From Vulcanimicrobiota bacterium (lineage in GTDB: Bacteria; Vulcanimicrobiota; Vulcanimicrobiia; Vulcanimicrobiales; Vulcanimicrobiaceae), in the NCBI GenBank assembly GCA_003151115.1, contig PLWS01000005.1:62001-126000 (forward strand): a stretch of DNA of 64,000 nt, given 5' to 3'. Below the pieces are notes generated by a model, which saw nothing but the letters and a program-made list of their open reading frames with translations, made no database searches and was not told where the DNA came from. This document shows positions 17,456 to 26,132 of the stretch, piece after piece. Each line of letters begins with the position of its first letter. Position 1 is the stretch's first letter. The position numbers and the translations under genes are program-made.

Positions 17456-18424
17456 ATGCAAAAAATCGTTTGTCTCGCGAGTATTTTGGTGTTGCTCGGG
17501 GCTGCTCCGAAACCGGCGAAAACCTCGCTCGGAACCTTCGTCCGCTCCATCCTGCCGATGGCCGGCCAAAACTTCGCCCCCATCCGCGGCGCCAAGTATG
17601 ACTCCGATACGTACTATGCCGAGTACAGGCCGCTGCCGAAAGCCCTCTGCACGGCGTGCAAGATTTACGATCAATACGCCCGTGGGAAATATCCCGAGAA
17701 CTGGTACGTCAGCGACCGGTGGAACACGACGTGGACGATGCCGAAAACCGAAGCCTACATCAGGGCGCAGTTGGGTCCGGTGCTTTCACCGTTTTCGCTC
17801 CACCGCACGGTGAGCTATTCCTATCCGACGCTCACTTGGCGCAATCCGGCCAACGGCCAGTGGGTTGTGATAGACGTCTATAAGGATTCTTTCAACGTTC
17901 AAGTAGGGCGCGATCTTGCCAAGCCGGTCCACGTGCTGAATCCTCCGAGCAAGATCCAGTTGCAGCAGCTGGCCAGCGGTGTTTCGAATCTCATGCGCCT
18001 CGCGCTTCCCGACGCGGTGAACAATTTTGCTTCGTTGCGCGCGCCCGGGAAGAAGAAAGACATCCTGGGCGAGGATAGCTATCCGCTTAACGCGTCGTTT
18101 GGATCGATGTTCGGCAAATGCGACGTCTCCAATGTTACAAACGGTTACGGTTTTAAGGACTTCCAGCCGAAATGGGTGCTGAACTGTTACACTATTTCGA
18201 TGGCCGGCACGAAGGCGGGGCTCGAAGAACCGCTGCGCGCGGCCATCTACGACGCGATTCCGAGCGGATATACGTCGGTGACGGACGCGGCGGCGCTCCT
18301 ATTGGACGACTACCGTTGGGATAACAGCGACCTGGCGGTTTCGGTCAATCTCGGTTCGAGCGAGAATAAGGGCGTCGTCAGTTTCAACATCTCCATCTTT
18401 CACTTCTTGCCCAAGCCGACGTAG
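17456..18424 (+). CDS. Secreted protein, unknown function
   Basis: A 322-residue protein with a short N-terminal signal (MQKIVCLASILVLLGAAP). The mature part is rich in aromatic residues (DSDTYYAEYRPLP, ENWYVSDRWNTTW) and has a possible disulphide pair early (CTAC). I do not recognise a family. It sits inside the decarboxylase-tmk-holB run, 11 bases after the R3H ATPase. The tmk gene follows in the same frame just beyond the stop codon, so readthrough of this TAG would fuse the two. Confidence 0.65.
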   Translation: MQKIVCLASILVLLGAAPKPAKTSLGTFVRSILPMAGQNFAPIRGAKYDSDTYYAEYRPLPKALCTACKIYDQYARGKYPENWYVSDRWNTTWTMPKTEAYIRAQLGPVLSPFSLHRTVSYSYPTLTWRNPANGQWVVIDVYKDSFNVQVGRDLAKPVHVLNPPSKIQLQQLASGVSNLMRLALPDAVNNFASLRAPGKKKDILGEDSYPLNASFGSMFGKCDVSNVTNGYGFKDFQPKWVLNCYTISMAGTKAGLEEPLRAAIYDAIPSGYTSVTDAAALLLDDYRWDNSDLAVSVNLGSSENKGVVSFNISIFHFLPKPT

Positions 18425-18427
18425 CCA

Positions 18428-19033
18428 CTGTTTATTTCATTCGAAGGCATTGAAGGCAGCGGCAAGACGACGCTCCTTTCGGCCGTTGAGGCGGAGCTCC
18501 GCAACGAAGGGCGCGACCTTCTGGTGACGCGCGAGCCGGGGGGCACGCCGGCCGGCGACGCCATTCGGCGCGTTTTCATCGAACCGCATTTCGAGTTGAG
18601 CGCGATGGCCGAGACGTTACTCGTTAATGCATCCCGCGCGCAGCTCGTTACCGATGTTATCCGGCCGGCGCTCGAGGCAGGCACGCTCGTATTGTGCGAC
18701 CGCTACGTCGATTCTTCGCTCGCGTATCAGGCCTACGGTCGCGAACAAAAGCTCGAAGCGGTGCGCGCGATTTGCAATGCTGCGACGGGCGGATTAATGC
18801 CCGGCTTGACGCTGCTTATCGACGTTTCGTATGAAACCTCGCGCGAGCGCCTGCACCGGCGCGGCAATGTCGACGACCGCCTGGAAAAAATGGAGGAAGC
18901 GTTTCACCGGCGCGCGCGCGCCGGGTTCTTGGAACTCGCGAAGAGCGATTCGCGCATCGTCGTGATCGACGGCGAGCAGGACGAAGCGCAGGTGTTTAAA
19001 GCGGCGATGGAAGCGATCCGGCGTGCTCTTTGA
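18428..19033 (+). CDS. tmk: Thymidylate kinase, apparent CTG start
   Basis: A 201-residue dTMP kinase (dTMP to dTDP). The P-loop EGIEGSGKTT (6-15), TREPGGTPAG and CDRYVDSSLAYQ are all in place. The homology begins LFISFEGIEG immediately after the TAG stop of the upstream gene (18422-18424). In that frame there is no ATG, GTG or TTG before the P-loop; the only start-like codon is CTG 18428 (ATT 18434 is a weaker option). No Shine-Dalgarno is evident. Either CTG is used, perhaps by re-initiation, or the sequence has an error. The stop overlaps holB. Confidence 0.9.
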   Translation: MFISFEGIEGSGKTTLLSAVEAELRNEGRDLLVTREPGGTPAGDAIRRVFIEPHFELSAMAETLLVNASRAQLVTDVIRPALEAGTLVLCDRYVDSSLAYQAYGREQKLEAVRAICNAATGGLMPGLTLLIDVSYETSRERLHRRGNVDDRLEKMEEAFHRRARAGFLELAKSDSRIVVIDGEQDEAQVFKAAMEAIRRAL

Positions 19034-20021
19034 GGTTGTTGGGGCGGAAGGCCCCAAGCGTTTCTTCGGACGGCTCACCAAAGAGACGATCGCGCACGCC
19101 TACCTTTTTACCGGCCCGCCTGGAGTGGGAAAGAAAACGTTTGCGCGGCGGTTGGCGCAGTCGCTGCTCTGCGAAGCGCCCAAAGAACACGTGCTCGGCT
19201 ACGACGGCACGTGCACTTCGTGCAAACTGATTGGCAAGGAAGAGACGCGTCACCCCGATCTCTTGGAGAGCGTCGGCGCGCTGAAGATCGGCGAAGCCGA
19301 CGAGCCGATGGCTTTTCACGAAGCCGATGCGATCACGTCGCGCGATCTGGTCCGCCAACTCTCCCTGCAATCCTATTCCGGCGGCTTCCGCATCTTCGTG
19401 CTGGGCGATATCGACTTTGCCTCGCCGGCCGCGGCCAACGCGCTGCTAAAGTTCTTCGAAGAGCCGCCGCCGCGCGTCGTCCTGCTTCTGACAACGGCAA
19501 CGCCGTCGCGATTGCTTTCGACCATTCGCTCGCGTCTGGTCGAGGTTCGCTTTCCGTCGCTGCGGCAATCCGAAGTCATCGAGATCTTGCGCGAGAAAGG
19601 CTACGATCAAAAAAAAGCGCAACTCGGCGCTGCGCTTTCGCAAGGTTCGGCGACGCGCGCTCTCGCGGCGCTCTCCGACGACGAGGAACAGCTGCGCGAC
19701 CAAGTTGCGGACTGGTTTTTCGAGGTCGTAAAGGGCGCGACGCCGGAAGAAGGTTGGGCGTCGCGCGAAACCCTCGATGAAGGGTTGGAAATCGTCAAAA
19801 CGTTGATGCGCGATTGGATTGTGTTACGTTCCGAAGGTGTTGCGGCAGGCTCCGCTCTTGCGGTTGACTATGAGCCGAAGCTTAAGAAACTCCCGAAGAT
19901 CGATGCGGCGTCAGCCATCGGTGCGCTCACCAAGATCGGCGAAGCGCAAAGGCTGGCAGGCACAAACGTTTCACCGGCGCTTGTGAGCGAGTTTGTCCGG
20001 ATGTCGTTACCGACCCCATAA
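19023..20021 (+). CDS. holB: DNA polymerase III subunit delta'
   Basis: A 332-residue clamp-loader ATPase-fold subunit. Walker A-like GPPGVGKK (31-38), Cys residues C50, C64 and C67 in the zinc-module position, and NALLKFFEEPPPR with IRSRLVEVRF follow the DnaX/HolB pattern. It helps load the beta clamp at the replication fork. GTG 19023 overlaps tmk by 11 bases. The tmk-holB pair is conserved in many Firmicutes. A hairpin repeat begins one base after the stop. Confidence 0.9.
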   Translation: MLFEVVGAEGPKRFFGRLTKETIAHAYLFTGPPGVGKKTFARRLAQSLLCEAPKEHVLGYDGTCTSCKLIGKEETRHPDLLESVGALKIGEADEPMAFHEADAITSRDLVRQLSLQSYSGGFRIFVLGDIDFASPAAANALLKFFEEPPPRVVLLLTTATPSRLLSTIRSRLVEVRFPSLRQSEVIEILREKGYDQKKAQLGAALSQGSATRALAALSDDEEQLRDQVADWFFEVVKGATPEEGWASRETLDEGLEIVKTLMRDWIVLRSEGVAAGSALAVDYEPKLKKLPKIDAASAIGALTKIGEAQRLAGTNVSPALVSEFVRMSLPTP

Positions 20022-20065
20022 TGTCATGGTGAGCGAGCGCCATTAGGCGCTCCAGTCGAACCACG
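20022..20065. repeat. Hairpin repeat (GGT/ACC type)
   Basis: One copy, plus orientation: TGTCATGGTGAGC, then stem GAGCGCC-ATTA-GGCGCTC, then AGTCGAACCACG. The stem differs from the copies at 1896 and 41432 (GGGCGCC/GGCGCCC) by a compensatory A-T for G-C change. It sits between convergent genes, immediately after the holB stop codon. Confidence 0.85.
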
Positions 20066-20092
20066 GCCGAGCGCAGCCGAGGCCCGCGTGAG

Positions 20093-20788
20093 TTACCAAT
20101 AAGGGCGGAAAGCGACGTCGCTGTACTGCTTCGAGACGACCAGCGCGATGTAGCCGAGCGCGATTGCCGTAAGCAGAGCGACGGCAATCTGGTTGCCAAT
20201 CTCGTTAAATGGCAGCCATTGAACGGCGTACTGCGTAAGCCCAACCCATACGATCAGTGAAATGATGACGAGAATTGCCGTCGCCAATGGCTGGCGTCGC
20301 GCGGATTGCAAGGATGCGGAAAGTGCCGCACCGCCAGGCGTACCACCGATCGCCGCAGCTGGAATTGAATAAATGAAAGCCCAAACGGCAAGCGCCCCGA
20401 GCGCCTGCGCCACGTAGCCGTTGCCGCTTATCGCGCCGATGTACGTCGCGATCCAGGTGAGGAAGAGAAAACCGATGACGGCGATCAGAATATTCCCGGC
20501 CTTGCGCCGGCCGTCGGCCCAGGCCGAAGGTAAACTTGCGCGTCCGTGCCGCCACGCGTCATCGGCGAAGATCACCGATATACCGAACGCGAAGCCGAGC
20601 ATGACCTTTACGAGCAGATTTATGAGGCCACCGTCGTTCCCGTTTATCGCCGAAAACAACCATTGCCGGAAATCATCCAAGCCGATCGCGATCAACGCAA
20701 CAATTAGCGGCGGAAAGAGTACGCCGAGATTGCGCGCATAAAGCGGCAACGCTTGTGCGTACATGGCGAGGTCGACCTTGCGCGTCAC
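20093..20788 (-). CDS. Integral membrane protein, unknown function
   Basis: A 231-residue hydrophobic protein with about five or six predicted membrane helices (for example around residues 21-39, 58-75, 101-120, 126-147 and 171-190, plus one near the C-terminus). I do not recognise a family; the layout recalls small DUF4013-like membrane proteins. It starts at GTG 20788, overlapping the stop of the upstream phosphorylase gene as GTGA, so the two are co-translated. Nothing in the sequence links it to methylthioadenosine metabolism other than position. Confidence 0.65.
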   Translation of the reverse strand: MTRKVDLAMYAQALPLYARNLGVLFPPLIVALIAIGLDDFRQWLFSAINGNDGGLINLLVKVMLGFAFGISVIFADDAWRHGRASLPSAWADGRRKAGNILIAVIGFLFLTWIATYIGAISGNGYVAQALGALAVWAFIYSIPAAAIGGTPGGAALSASLQSARRQPLATAILVIISLIVWVGLTQYAVQWLPFNEIGNQIAVALLTAIALGYIALVVSKQYSDVAFRPYW

Positions 20789-21588
20789 GCGCGCGAACCT
20801 TGCAGTGCCGACTGGCAGCCACAGGAGCCTTTGACGTCGATTTTCTCGATGATGCGCCCGATCGCGCCTTTCACCCGGGCGTTGTTGCGATTGAACACTT
20901 CGATGACCTCATGATGCGAGACCGGCGGCCCTTCCAAGCCTTCCAAGCCGACGTCGTAATCGGTGATCAGCGAGATGTTGACGTAGCACATCTCGAGTTC
21001 GCGCGCGAGATAGCACTCGGGATACTGCGTCATGTTGATGACTTCCCAGCCGGCCGACGCGAACCACTTGGATTCCGAACGAGTCGAAAAACGTGGTCCT
21101 TGCACGACGACGATCGTGCCGCGTTCATGGGTATCGATATCGAGCGACTTCAATGCCCCGATTGCGATCGGCCGCAGCTGCGGACAGTACGGGTCGGCGA
21201 AGCTCACGTGCGTGGTGATCGGTCCGTCGTAGAACGTGTCGATTCGGCCGGTGGTGCGGTCGACGACTTGATCGGCAACCACCATCGAGCCGGGCTTGAC
21301 GGCTTTGGCTAATGAGCCGCACGCCGTCGGTCCGATAATCCGCTTCACGCCCAGCGCTTTCATCGCCCACATGTTGGCGCGATAATTGATCATGTGCGGC
21401 GGAATGCGGTGAGCTTTGCCATGGCGTGGCAGAAAGGCGACCTTCTTGCCGGCAATCTCGCCCAGCGCGAATGCATCGCTCGGCGAGCCGTATGGCGTCT
21501 CGACCTCGATTTCGCGTGCGTTTTCGATCAGCGAATAGAACCCGGAGCCCCCGAAGACGCCGATGTCGGCACATTCTTTTGTTTGCAT
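20785..21588 (-). CDS. mtnP: S-methyl-5'-thioadenosine phosphorylase
   Basis: A 267-residue PNP-family enzyme. GVFGGSGFYSL opens the fold, followed by FLPRHGKAHRIPPHMINYRA, GPTACGSL and the methionine/Asp substrate motif NMTQYPE; ITDYDVG is the nucleoside-binding Asp segment. This pattern matches MTAP/MtnP rather than purine nucleoside phosphorylase. It cleaves methylthioadenosine, the by-product of polyamine synthesis, releasing adenine. The decarboxylase at 14363 could feed the same pathway. GTGA overlap with the membrane protein downstream. Confidence 0.9.
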   Translation of the reverse strand: MQTKECADIGVFGGSGFYSLIENAREIEVETPYGSPSDAFALGEIAGKKVAFLPRHGKAHRIPPHMINYRANMWAMKALGVKRIIGPTACGSLAKAVKPGSMVVADQVVDRTTGRIDTFYDGPITTHVSFADPYCPQLRPIAIGALKSLDIDTHERGTIVVVQGPRFSTRSESKWFASAGWEVINMTQYPECYLARELEMCYVNISLITDYDVGLEGLEGPPVSHHEVIEVFNRNNARVKGAIGRIIEKIDVKGSCGCQSALQGSRA

Positions 21589-21625
21589 GGCGGGCGCTTT
21601 TCTGGAAAAACGTTCGCATCCCTAG

Positions 21626-21813
21626 TGTCATGGTGAGCGGCGTTCGCTTCGCGAACGCCAGTCGAACCACGCTCGAGCGCAGCGCGCGATAGCGCGCTAA
21701 GACGAGAGCCGCATTAACGCGGGCCTCGACGTGCGCGCCTAAAGGGCGCGCTGCTCGGCCGTCCTTCGACGACGCGTTCATCCTTACCGGATGAACGGCT
21801 GCTCAGGATGACA
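21626..21813. repeat. Composite hairpin-repeat block
   Basis: This 188-base block fills most of the gap between mtnP and the nuclease-like gene. It contains a GGT/ACC copy (TGTCATGGTGAGC, stem GGCGTTCGC/GCGAACGCC, AGTCGAACCACG), a middle hairpin (GTGCGCGCC-TAAA-GGGCGCGC) that may be a degenerate unit, and a CCT/AGG copy on the minus strand (stem CGTTCATCC/GGATGAACG, ending CTCAGGATGACA). The stems differ in sequence from those of other blocks while keeping full pairing. Confidence 0.8.
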
Positions 21814-21819
21814 ATAAGT

Positions 21820-22293
21820 TTAGCGGTTAAAATCGCTCGGTTTCAGATCCTCGATAAACTTCTTGAACTTCTCGATGTCCGCTTCGCCGGTTTTTTCGTT
21901 CGAGATCGATTCTTCGAGCACGATTTTGTCGGAGACGTAGATCGGAGCGCTCATGCGCAAGGCCAGCGCGATGCCGTCGGAGGGTCGCGTGTCGACTTCT
22001 TGGAGCTCGCCATTCTTGCGCACGACGAGTTTGGCGAAGAACGTGGACTCGCGAATGTCGTGAATGACGACTTGTTCGAGGCGCGCCTCGAGCGTTTCGA
22101 AGATCGTGCGGATCAAATCGTGCGTCAGCGGACGCGGAACGGGTGCGCCTTCTAGCGCTAGCGCAATCGCGGTAGCTTCGAACGGACCGATGAGAATTGG
22201 AAGGAAACGTTGTCCGTCGACATCTTTGAGGATGACGACCGGATCGTGCGTGAGCAGATCGATCCCGAGCTTATCGACCTTCATCTGGCGCAT
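21820..22293 (-). CDS. Bifunctional nuclease family protein (DUF151)
   Basis: A 157-residue BFN/DUF151 protein. The N-terminal VDKLGIDLLTHDPVVILKD, ILIGPFEATAIALALEG, and the core VDTRPSDGIALALR are the family hallmarks. Plant and bacterial members have been described as having RNase/DNase activity, but the role in most bacteria is unknown. I start at ATG 22293 (MRQMKVDK); ATG 22284 is also possible. It is divergent from ychF across a 79-base gap that must hold both promoters. Confidence 0.82.
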   Translation of the reverse strand: MRQMKVDKLGIDLLTHDPVVILKDVDGQRFLPILIGPFEATAIALALEGAPVPRPLTHDLIRTIFETLEARLEQVVIHDIRESTFFAKLVVRKNGELQEVDTRPSDGIALALRMSAPIYVSDKIVLEESISNEKTGEADIEKFKKFIEDLKPSDFNR

Positions 22294-22372
22294 GCTTATC
22301 CAAACGTACGCGTTCGGAAGCGCTCTGCCTGCCAGGTCGCGGCAGCAGCCCAGCCGAACGGAGCGCGGTTCC

Positions 22373-23467
22373 ATGGCGCTATCGTGCGGTATCGTCGGCT
22401 TGCCCAACGTCGGCAAGTCCACAATCTTTAACGCGCTCACGCGGTCTGCGCAGGCGTTGGCTGCCAACTACCCGTTTGCGACGATCGAACCCAACGTCGG
22501 CGAGGTGCCGGTGCCCGACGAGCGGCTCGACGCGCTGGCGGAGCTGGAAAAATCCGAACGCATCGTTCCGGCGACCGTGCGCTTTGTGGACATCGCCGGC
22601 TTGGTGCGCGGCGCGAGCTCGGGCCAGGGGCTCGGCAACGCCTTTCTCAGCCACATCCGCGAGACCGACGCGATCGCGATGGTCGTTCGGTGCTTTCACG
22701 ACGAGAACGTGGTGCACGTCGAGGGCGGGCCCGATCCGGCCCGCGACATCGAAATCGTCGGCCTGGAGCTGGCGCTGGCGGACCTAGCGACGCTGCAGAA
22801 GCGGGTCGACAAACTCGCGCGCGAGGCCCGCGCCAACCCCAAGATGCGCCACAAAGCCGCGGCCGCCGAAAATCTGGTCGCGGCTTTGGAACAGGGGCGC
22901 CCGGCGCGGTCGTTTCCGGCCGGCTCGGACGAAGCCGAAGTGGCCGCCGAATCGTTTCTGCTGACCGCTAAACCGCTGCTCTACGTCGCCAACGTCGACG
23001 AGGAGCAACTCGTGCAGCCTGGGCCGCTGGTGCAAGCCGTGGAGGCCATCGCGAAGGCCGACGGGAGCCGCGTCGTGGTCTTGAGCGGAAAGGTCGAGGC
23101 CGAACTGGCCGGACTGACCGCCGCCGAGGCCGTGGAGTTCCGGCACGAGCTCGGCATCGAGCGCAGCGGCCTGGACCGCCTGGCGGCCAGCGCCTACGAC
23201 GCGCTCGGCCTGATGACGTTTCTGACCGCCGGACCCAAAGAGAGCCGCGCCTGGCCCATCGAGCGCGGGACCAAGGCGCCGCAAGCCGCCGGCACCATCC
23301 ACACCGACATCGAGCGCGGCTTCATTCGTGCAGAAATCGTAGACTACGCCGACTACGTGCGATATAAAACGATGGACGCGCTGCGAGCCGCGGGTAAGGT
23401 GCGCAGCGAGGGTAAGGATTATGTAATGCGAGAAGGCGATGTCGTGAACTTTCGGTTTAACGTTTGA
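22373..23467 (+). CDS. ychF: Redox-regulated GTPase/ATPase YchF (OLA1)
   Basis: A 364-residue YchF protein. Walker A GLPNVGKST (9-17), switch residues NYPFATIEPNVG, DIAGLVRGASSGQGLGN (motif G3 region) and ANVDEEQL in place of the NKxD guanine motif, which marks the OLA1/YchF subgroup that favours ATP. The C-terminal ~85 residues are a TGS domain (TAGPKESRAW..., ending VVNFRFNV). It interacts with ribosomes in studied species. The stop overlaps the gdhA TTG start by 4 bases (TTGA). Confidence 0.95.
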   Translation: MALSCGIVGLPNVGKSTIFNALTRSAQALAANYPFATIEPNVGEVPVPDERLDALAELEKSERIVPATVRFVDIAGLVRGASSGQGLGNAFLSHIRETDAIAMVVRCFHDENVVHVEGGPDPARDIEIVGLELALADLATLQKRVDKLAREARANPKMRHKAAAAENLVAALEQGRPARSFPAGSDEAEVAAESFLLTAKPLLYVANVDEEQLVQPGPLVQAVEAIAKADGSRVVVLSGKVEAELAGLTAAEAVEFRHELGIERSGLDRLAASAYDALGLMTFLTAGPKESRAWPIERGTKAPQAAGTIHTDIERGFIRAEIVDYADYVRYKTMDALRAAGKVRSEGKDYVMREGDVVNFRFNV

Positions 23468-24729
23468 ACCCCTCAACCACCGCGCGCGATGTCTCGGTAT
23501 TCGGCGACGGCATCGCGTACTTCAACGAAGCGGCCGAGCTGCTCCAACTTGAGCGCCCGATGCGCGCGATTCTCACCCATCCCTCGCGCCAAATCATCTT
23601 TTCGATTCCGTTCCAGCGAGATTCGGGCGAGTTCGAAGTCTACACCGGCTACCGCGTGCAGTACAATTTCGCGCGCGGGCCCGTTAAAGGCGGCATTCGC
23701 TACCATCCTGGCGTGACGCTCGACGAAGTCACCGCGCTCGCGTTTTGGATGACCTGGAAATGCGCGGTCGTCGATCTTCCGTTCGGAGGCGCCAAGGGCG
23801 GCGTGACGTGCGATCCGTCAAAACTTTCGGATAACGAACTCGAGCGTATCACGCGCCGGTACGCCGCGGAGCTGGTGGAGGTCGTCGGACCCGACAAAGA
23901 TGTGCCCGCGCCCGACGTCGGCACGAACTCGAAGACGATGGCGTGGTTCATGGACACCTACTCGATGCACATGCGCATGACGGTGCCGGGCGTCGTGACC
24001 GGCAAGCCGCTCGCGATCGGTGGCTCGAAGGGACGCGTGGAAGCGACGGGGCGCGGTGTCACGATCGTGGCGATGGACGAGATGGAGAATATGAAGCTCA
24101 AGCCGTCGCAAGCCGAAGTCATCATTCAAGGGTTTGGCAACGTCGGCATGTGGGCCGCGCGGTTGTTTGCGCAGCGTGGATGTAAGATCGTCGGCATTTC
24201 AGATGTCACTGGTGCGTACTATAATCCGAAGGGGATCGATCTCGACAAGGCGATCGAGCTAGCGGAGCAGGATCACAATTTGGCGGCATTCCGGGGCGGA
24301 GATAAGATCAGCAACGCGGAGTTGCTGGTGAGCGAGTGCGACGTGCTCGTGCCGGCTGCGCTTGAGCGCGTGCTGACGTCGGAGAATGCCCCGAATATCA
24401 AGGCGAAGCTCGTTGTTGAGGGCGCGAACGGTCCGACGACGCCGGACGCCGATCACATTTTGAACGAGCGCGGCATCACCGTCATTCCCGACATTATGGC
24501 CAACGCAGGCGGCGTTACCGTTTCGTATTTCGAGTGGGTTCAAGACAAGATGGGCTACTTCTGGAAGCTCAATGAAGTAAACGAACGCCTCGAAGATACG
24601 CTCATAACGAATTTCCACGAACTGCGGGGAATGAGCAAGCGCCACGGCATTCCATACCGTACCGCAGCGTACATGGTGGCGATAGATCGCGTTGTGCAGT
24701 CGCTAAAACTTCGTGGAGTGTACGCCTAG
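23464..24729 (+). CDS. gdhA: Glutamate dehydrogenase
   Basis: A 421-residue Glu/Leu/Phe/Val dehydrogenase. Substrate-binding [10 protein letters not shown] and the catalytic Lys in [11 protein letters not shown] are present in the N-terminal domain, and the nucleotide-binding GFGNVG begins the Rossmann domain; [13 protein letters not shown] is typical of the glutamate-specific enzymes. The length fits the hexameric small GDH class. It interconverts glutamate and 2-oxoglutarate plus ammonia; coenzyme preference cannot be told. TTG start 23464 overlaps the ychF stop as TTGA. Confidence 0.93.
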   Translation: MNPSTTARDVSVFGDGIAYFNEAAELLQLERPMRAILTHPSRQIIFSIPFQRDSGEFEVYTGYRVQYNFARGPVKGGIRYHPGVTLDEVTALAFWMTWKCAVVDLPFGGAKGGVTCDPSKLSDNELERITRRYAAELVEVVGPDKDVPAPDVGTNSKTMAWFMDTYSMHMRMTVPGVVTGKPLAIGGSKGRVEATGRGVTIVAMDEMENMKLKPSQAEVIIQGFGNVGMWAARLFAQRGCKIVGISDVTGAYYNPKGIDLDKAIELAEQDHNLAAFRGGDKISNAELLVSECDVLVPAALERVLTSENAPNIKAKLVVEGANGPTTPDADHILNERGITVIPDIMANAGGVTVSYFEWVQDKMGYFWKLNEVNERLEDTLITNFHELRGMSKRHGIPYRTAAYMVAIDRVVQSLKLRGVYA

Positions 24730-24754
24730 CCCGCTCACGCAGGGCCCCCGCGTC

Positions 24755-25663
24755 TTACTCAAACACCATCAGCGCTTTCAGCTTCGTAGCGATAGGTTGC
24801 GCTAACGCATGCCGATTCTGATACCGGTCACCCACCGACGTCGGGAGGGCGTTGTCGGCGGCTGAGGCCAAGTCGTAGCGCTTTTTCCATGCCGCGCCAG
24901 CGTGGCCGCTGTCACAGGTTGCCAGTACGAACGCCTCGAGGTAGGCCTGTAGCATCTGCGGATCCGTTGTTACCGAACGCCCGTGGGCCGCTACATAGTC
25001 CTTATTGATTGTGATATATCCCTGGTTTGGAAACTTCGGGTTTGCGTTCCATCCGACATAATGCGCTAGCGGATCGTACGGAGGAAGTGCTGAGGCTGGT
25101 TGAAGATCGGGAGTGACGCCTGCGACTCCTGGCGTCAGCTCGCGTGCCACCGCAGTCAGAAGTCCCTGAACTTCAGGGTCGTTGTCGGATAATAATGTAC
25201 CCGGTTGGAATTTGAACCCATCTTGATCAAGCTGCGGCACGAGCTTACCAGCGATTGCAACGTCACCGACGCGCTGCAGATCGGTGTAAAGTGTATGCCA
25301 TTTCGAGCCCGCCGGTGAAATGTTCATTCCCATAATGACTAGCGCCGTGAAGAGTGCTTGATGCTCTTCTGGCGTCGGCGTATACGATACGTCAAGCATC
25401 TTGGAATGCGAGTCGCCGATCCAGATAGTCGGTTTCTTAGCGTCGCTGTCTTTCGCCGGAACGTAGTATGCTATCGGTTCCTTTTTCGGCATATTTGCAT
25501 CGCTTACGATTGCGAAAACGGCGTGCGATTGTGAAATGGTGTTTTCCAGGGCAGTCAAATCTGCACTCGAAATGTCAAAATGGGCGCTGTCTTGAGCGAG
25601 GCCGAGTGCAGAAGTTGCCGTCGTGCAGACGGCTAACGACAGCGCGATGAGGAGATGTTTCAC
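24755..25663 (-). CDS. Secreted protein, unknown function
   Basis: A 302-residue protein with a clear signal peptide (MKHLLIALSLAVCTTATSALG, cleavage about residue 20-23). The mature part contains GWNANPKFPNQGYITINKDY and a repeating helical region, but no motif I can assign. It is on the minus strand and probably single; a hairpin-repeat block lies upstream. Base usage is a little less GC-rich than its neighbours, which may point to a more recent arrival, though I have not computed it. Confidence 0.6.
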   Translation of the reverse strand: MKHLLIALSLAVCTTATSALGLAQDSAHFDISSADLTALENTISQSHAVFAIVSDANMPKKEPIAYYVPAKDSDAKKPTIWIGDSHSKMLDVSYTPTPEEHQALFTALVIMGMNISPAGSKWHTLYTDLQRVGDVAIAGKLVPQLDQDGFKFQPGTLLSDNDPEVQGLLTAVARELTPGVAGVTPDLQPASALPPYDPLAHYVGWNANPKFPNQGYITINKDYVAAHGRSVTTDPQMLQAYLEAFVLATCDSGHAGAAWKKRYDLASAADNALPTSVGDRYQNRHALAQPIATKLKALMVFE

Positions 25664-25760
25664 TAAATGGCGAGGCTCCGGCGTGAGGTGCTTATCTGCA
25701 CGATACCCTGAAACGTCCGCGCAAAACCGAGTACGGCTTGCCCTTTGGTTTCCTCTAGAC

Positions 25761-25822
25761 GCCCTTCGATATGCGCTCCTACGGAGCGCTACTCAGGGTC
25801 CTTCGACAAGCTCAGGATGACA
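25761..25822. repeat. Two overlapping hairpin repeats (CCT/AGG type)
   Basis: On the minus strand the first unit reads TGTCATCCTGAGCTTGTCGA followed by AGGACC; the second continues CCCTGAG with stem GCGCTCC-GTA-GGAGCGC and ends ATCGAAGGG. The two share CCCTGAG/GGACC bases at their junction. They lie between the secreted protein and the rhodanese gene, 2 bases after the rhodanese stop codon. Confidence 0.85.
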
Positions 25823-25824
25823 CT

Positions 25825-26130
25825 TTAATCGCCGCGGCGTCTCTCCGTTGGGAGGCCGGCTGATTGCCAAGCGGCGTAGCCGCCCTCAAGCGCTTCTGTG
25901 TTGTAACCTTTTTCGCGCAGCGTTTGCGCGACGCGCGAACACGAGTTGCCGCTGCCGCAGTATAGAACGACGTGCTCTTCTTTCGAGAACGGTAACTCCA
26001 CCATAGCCTCGAGTGCCTCGCCATCGGCGCGCATCGAGCCCGGAATTTGCTTCTCATCGGGCTTCTTGCGAATGTCGATGAGCTTCAGTGAACCGGGTTG
26101 CGCGTTCTTGACGTCCTCGACGCTAGCCAT
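25825..26130 (-). CDS. Rhodanese-like domain protein
   Basis: A 101-residue single rhodanese domain. LKLIDIRKKPDEKQIPGSM matches the N-terminal CH2-like motif, and LYCGSGNSCSRVA contains the catalytic Cys58 in a six-residue loop (CGSGNS), typical of sulphurtransferases. C-terminal GYNTEALEGGYAAW is also typical. I start at ATG 26130, two bases after the SGNH gene stop. Substrate unknown; it could move sulphane sulphur. Position behind the secreted hydrolase may be coincidental. Confidence 0.85.
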   Translation of the reverse strand: MASVEDVKNAQPGSLKLIDIRKKPDEKQIPGSMRADGEALEAMVELPFSKEEHVVLYCGSGNSCSRVAQTLREKGYNTEALEGGYAAWQSAGLPTERRRGD

Positions 26131-26132
26131 GG

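Noticed and set aside
22064-22372. N-terminal extension of YchF
   Set aside because: It lies opposite the bifunctional nuclease gene; the YchF P-loop starts only eight residues after ATG 22373, as in the family.
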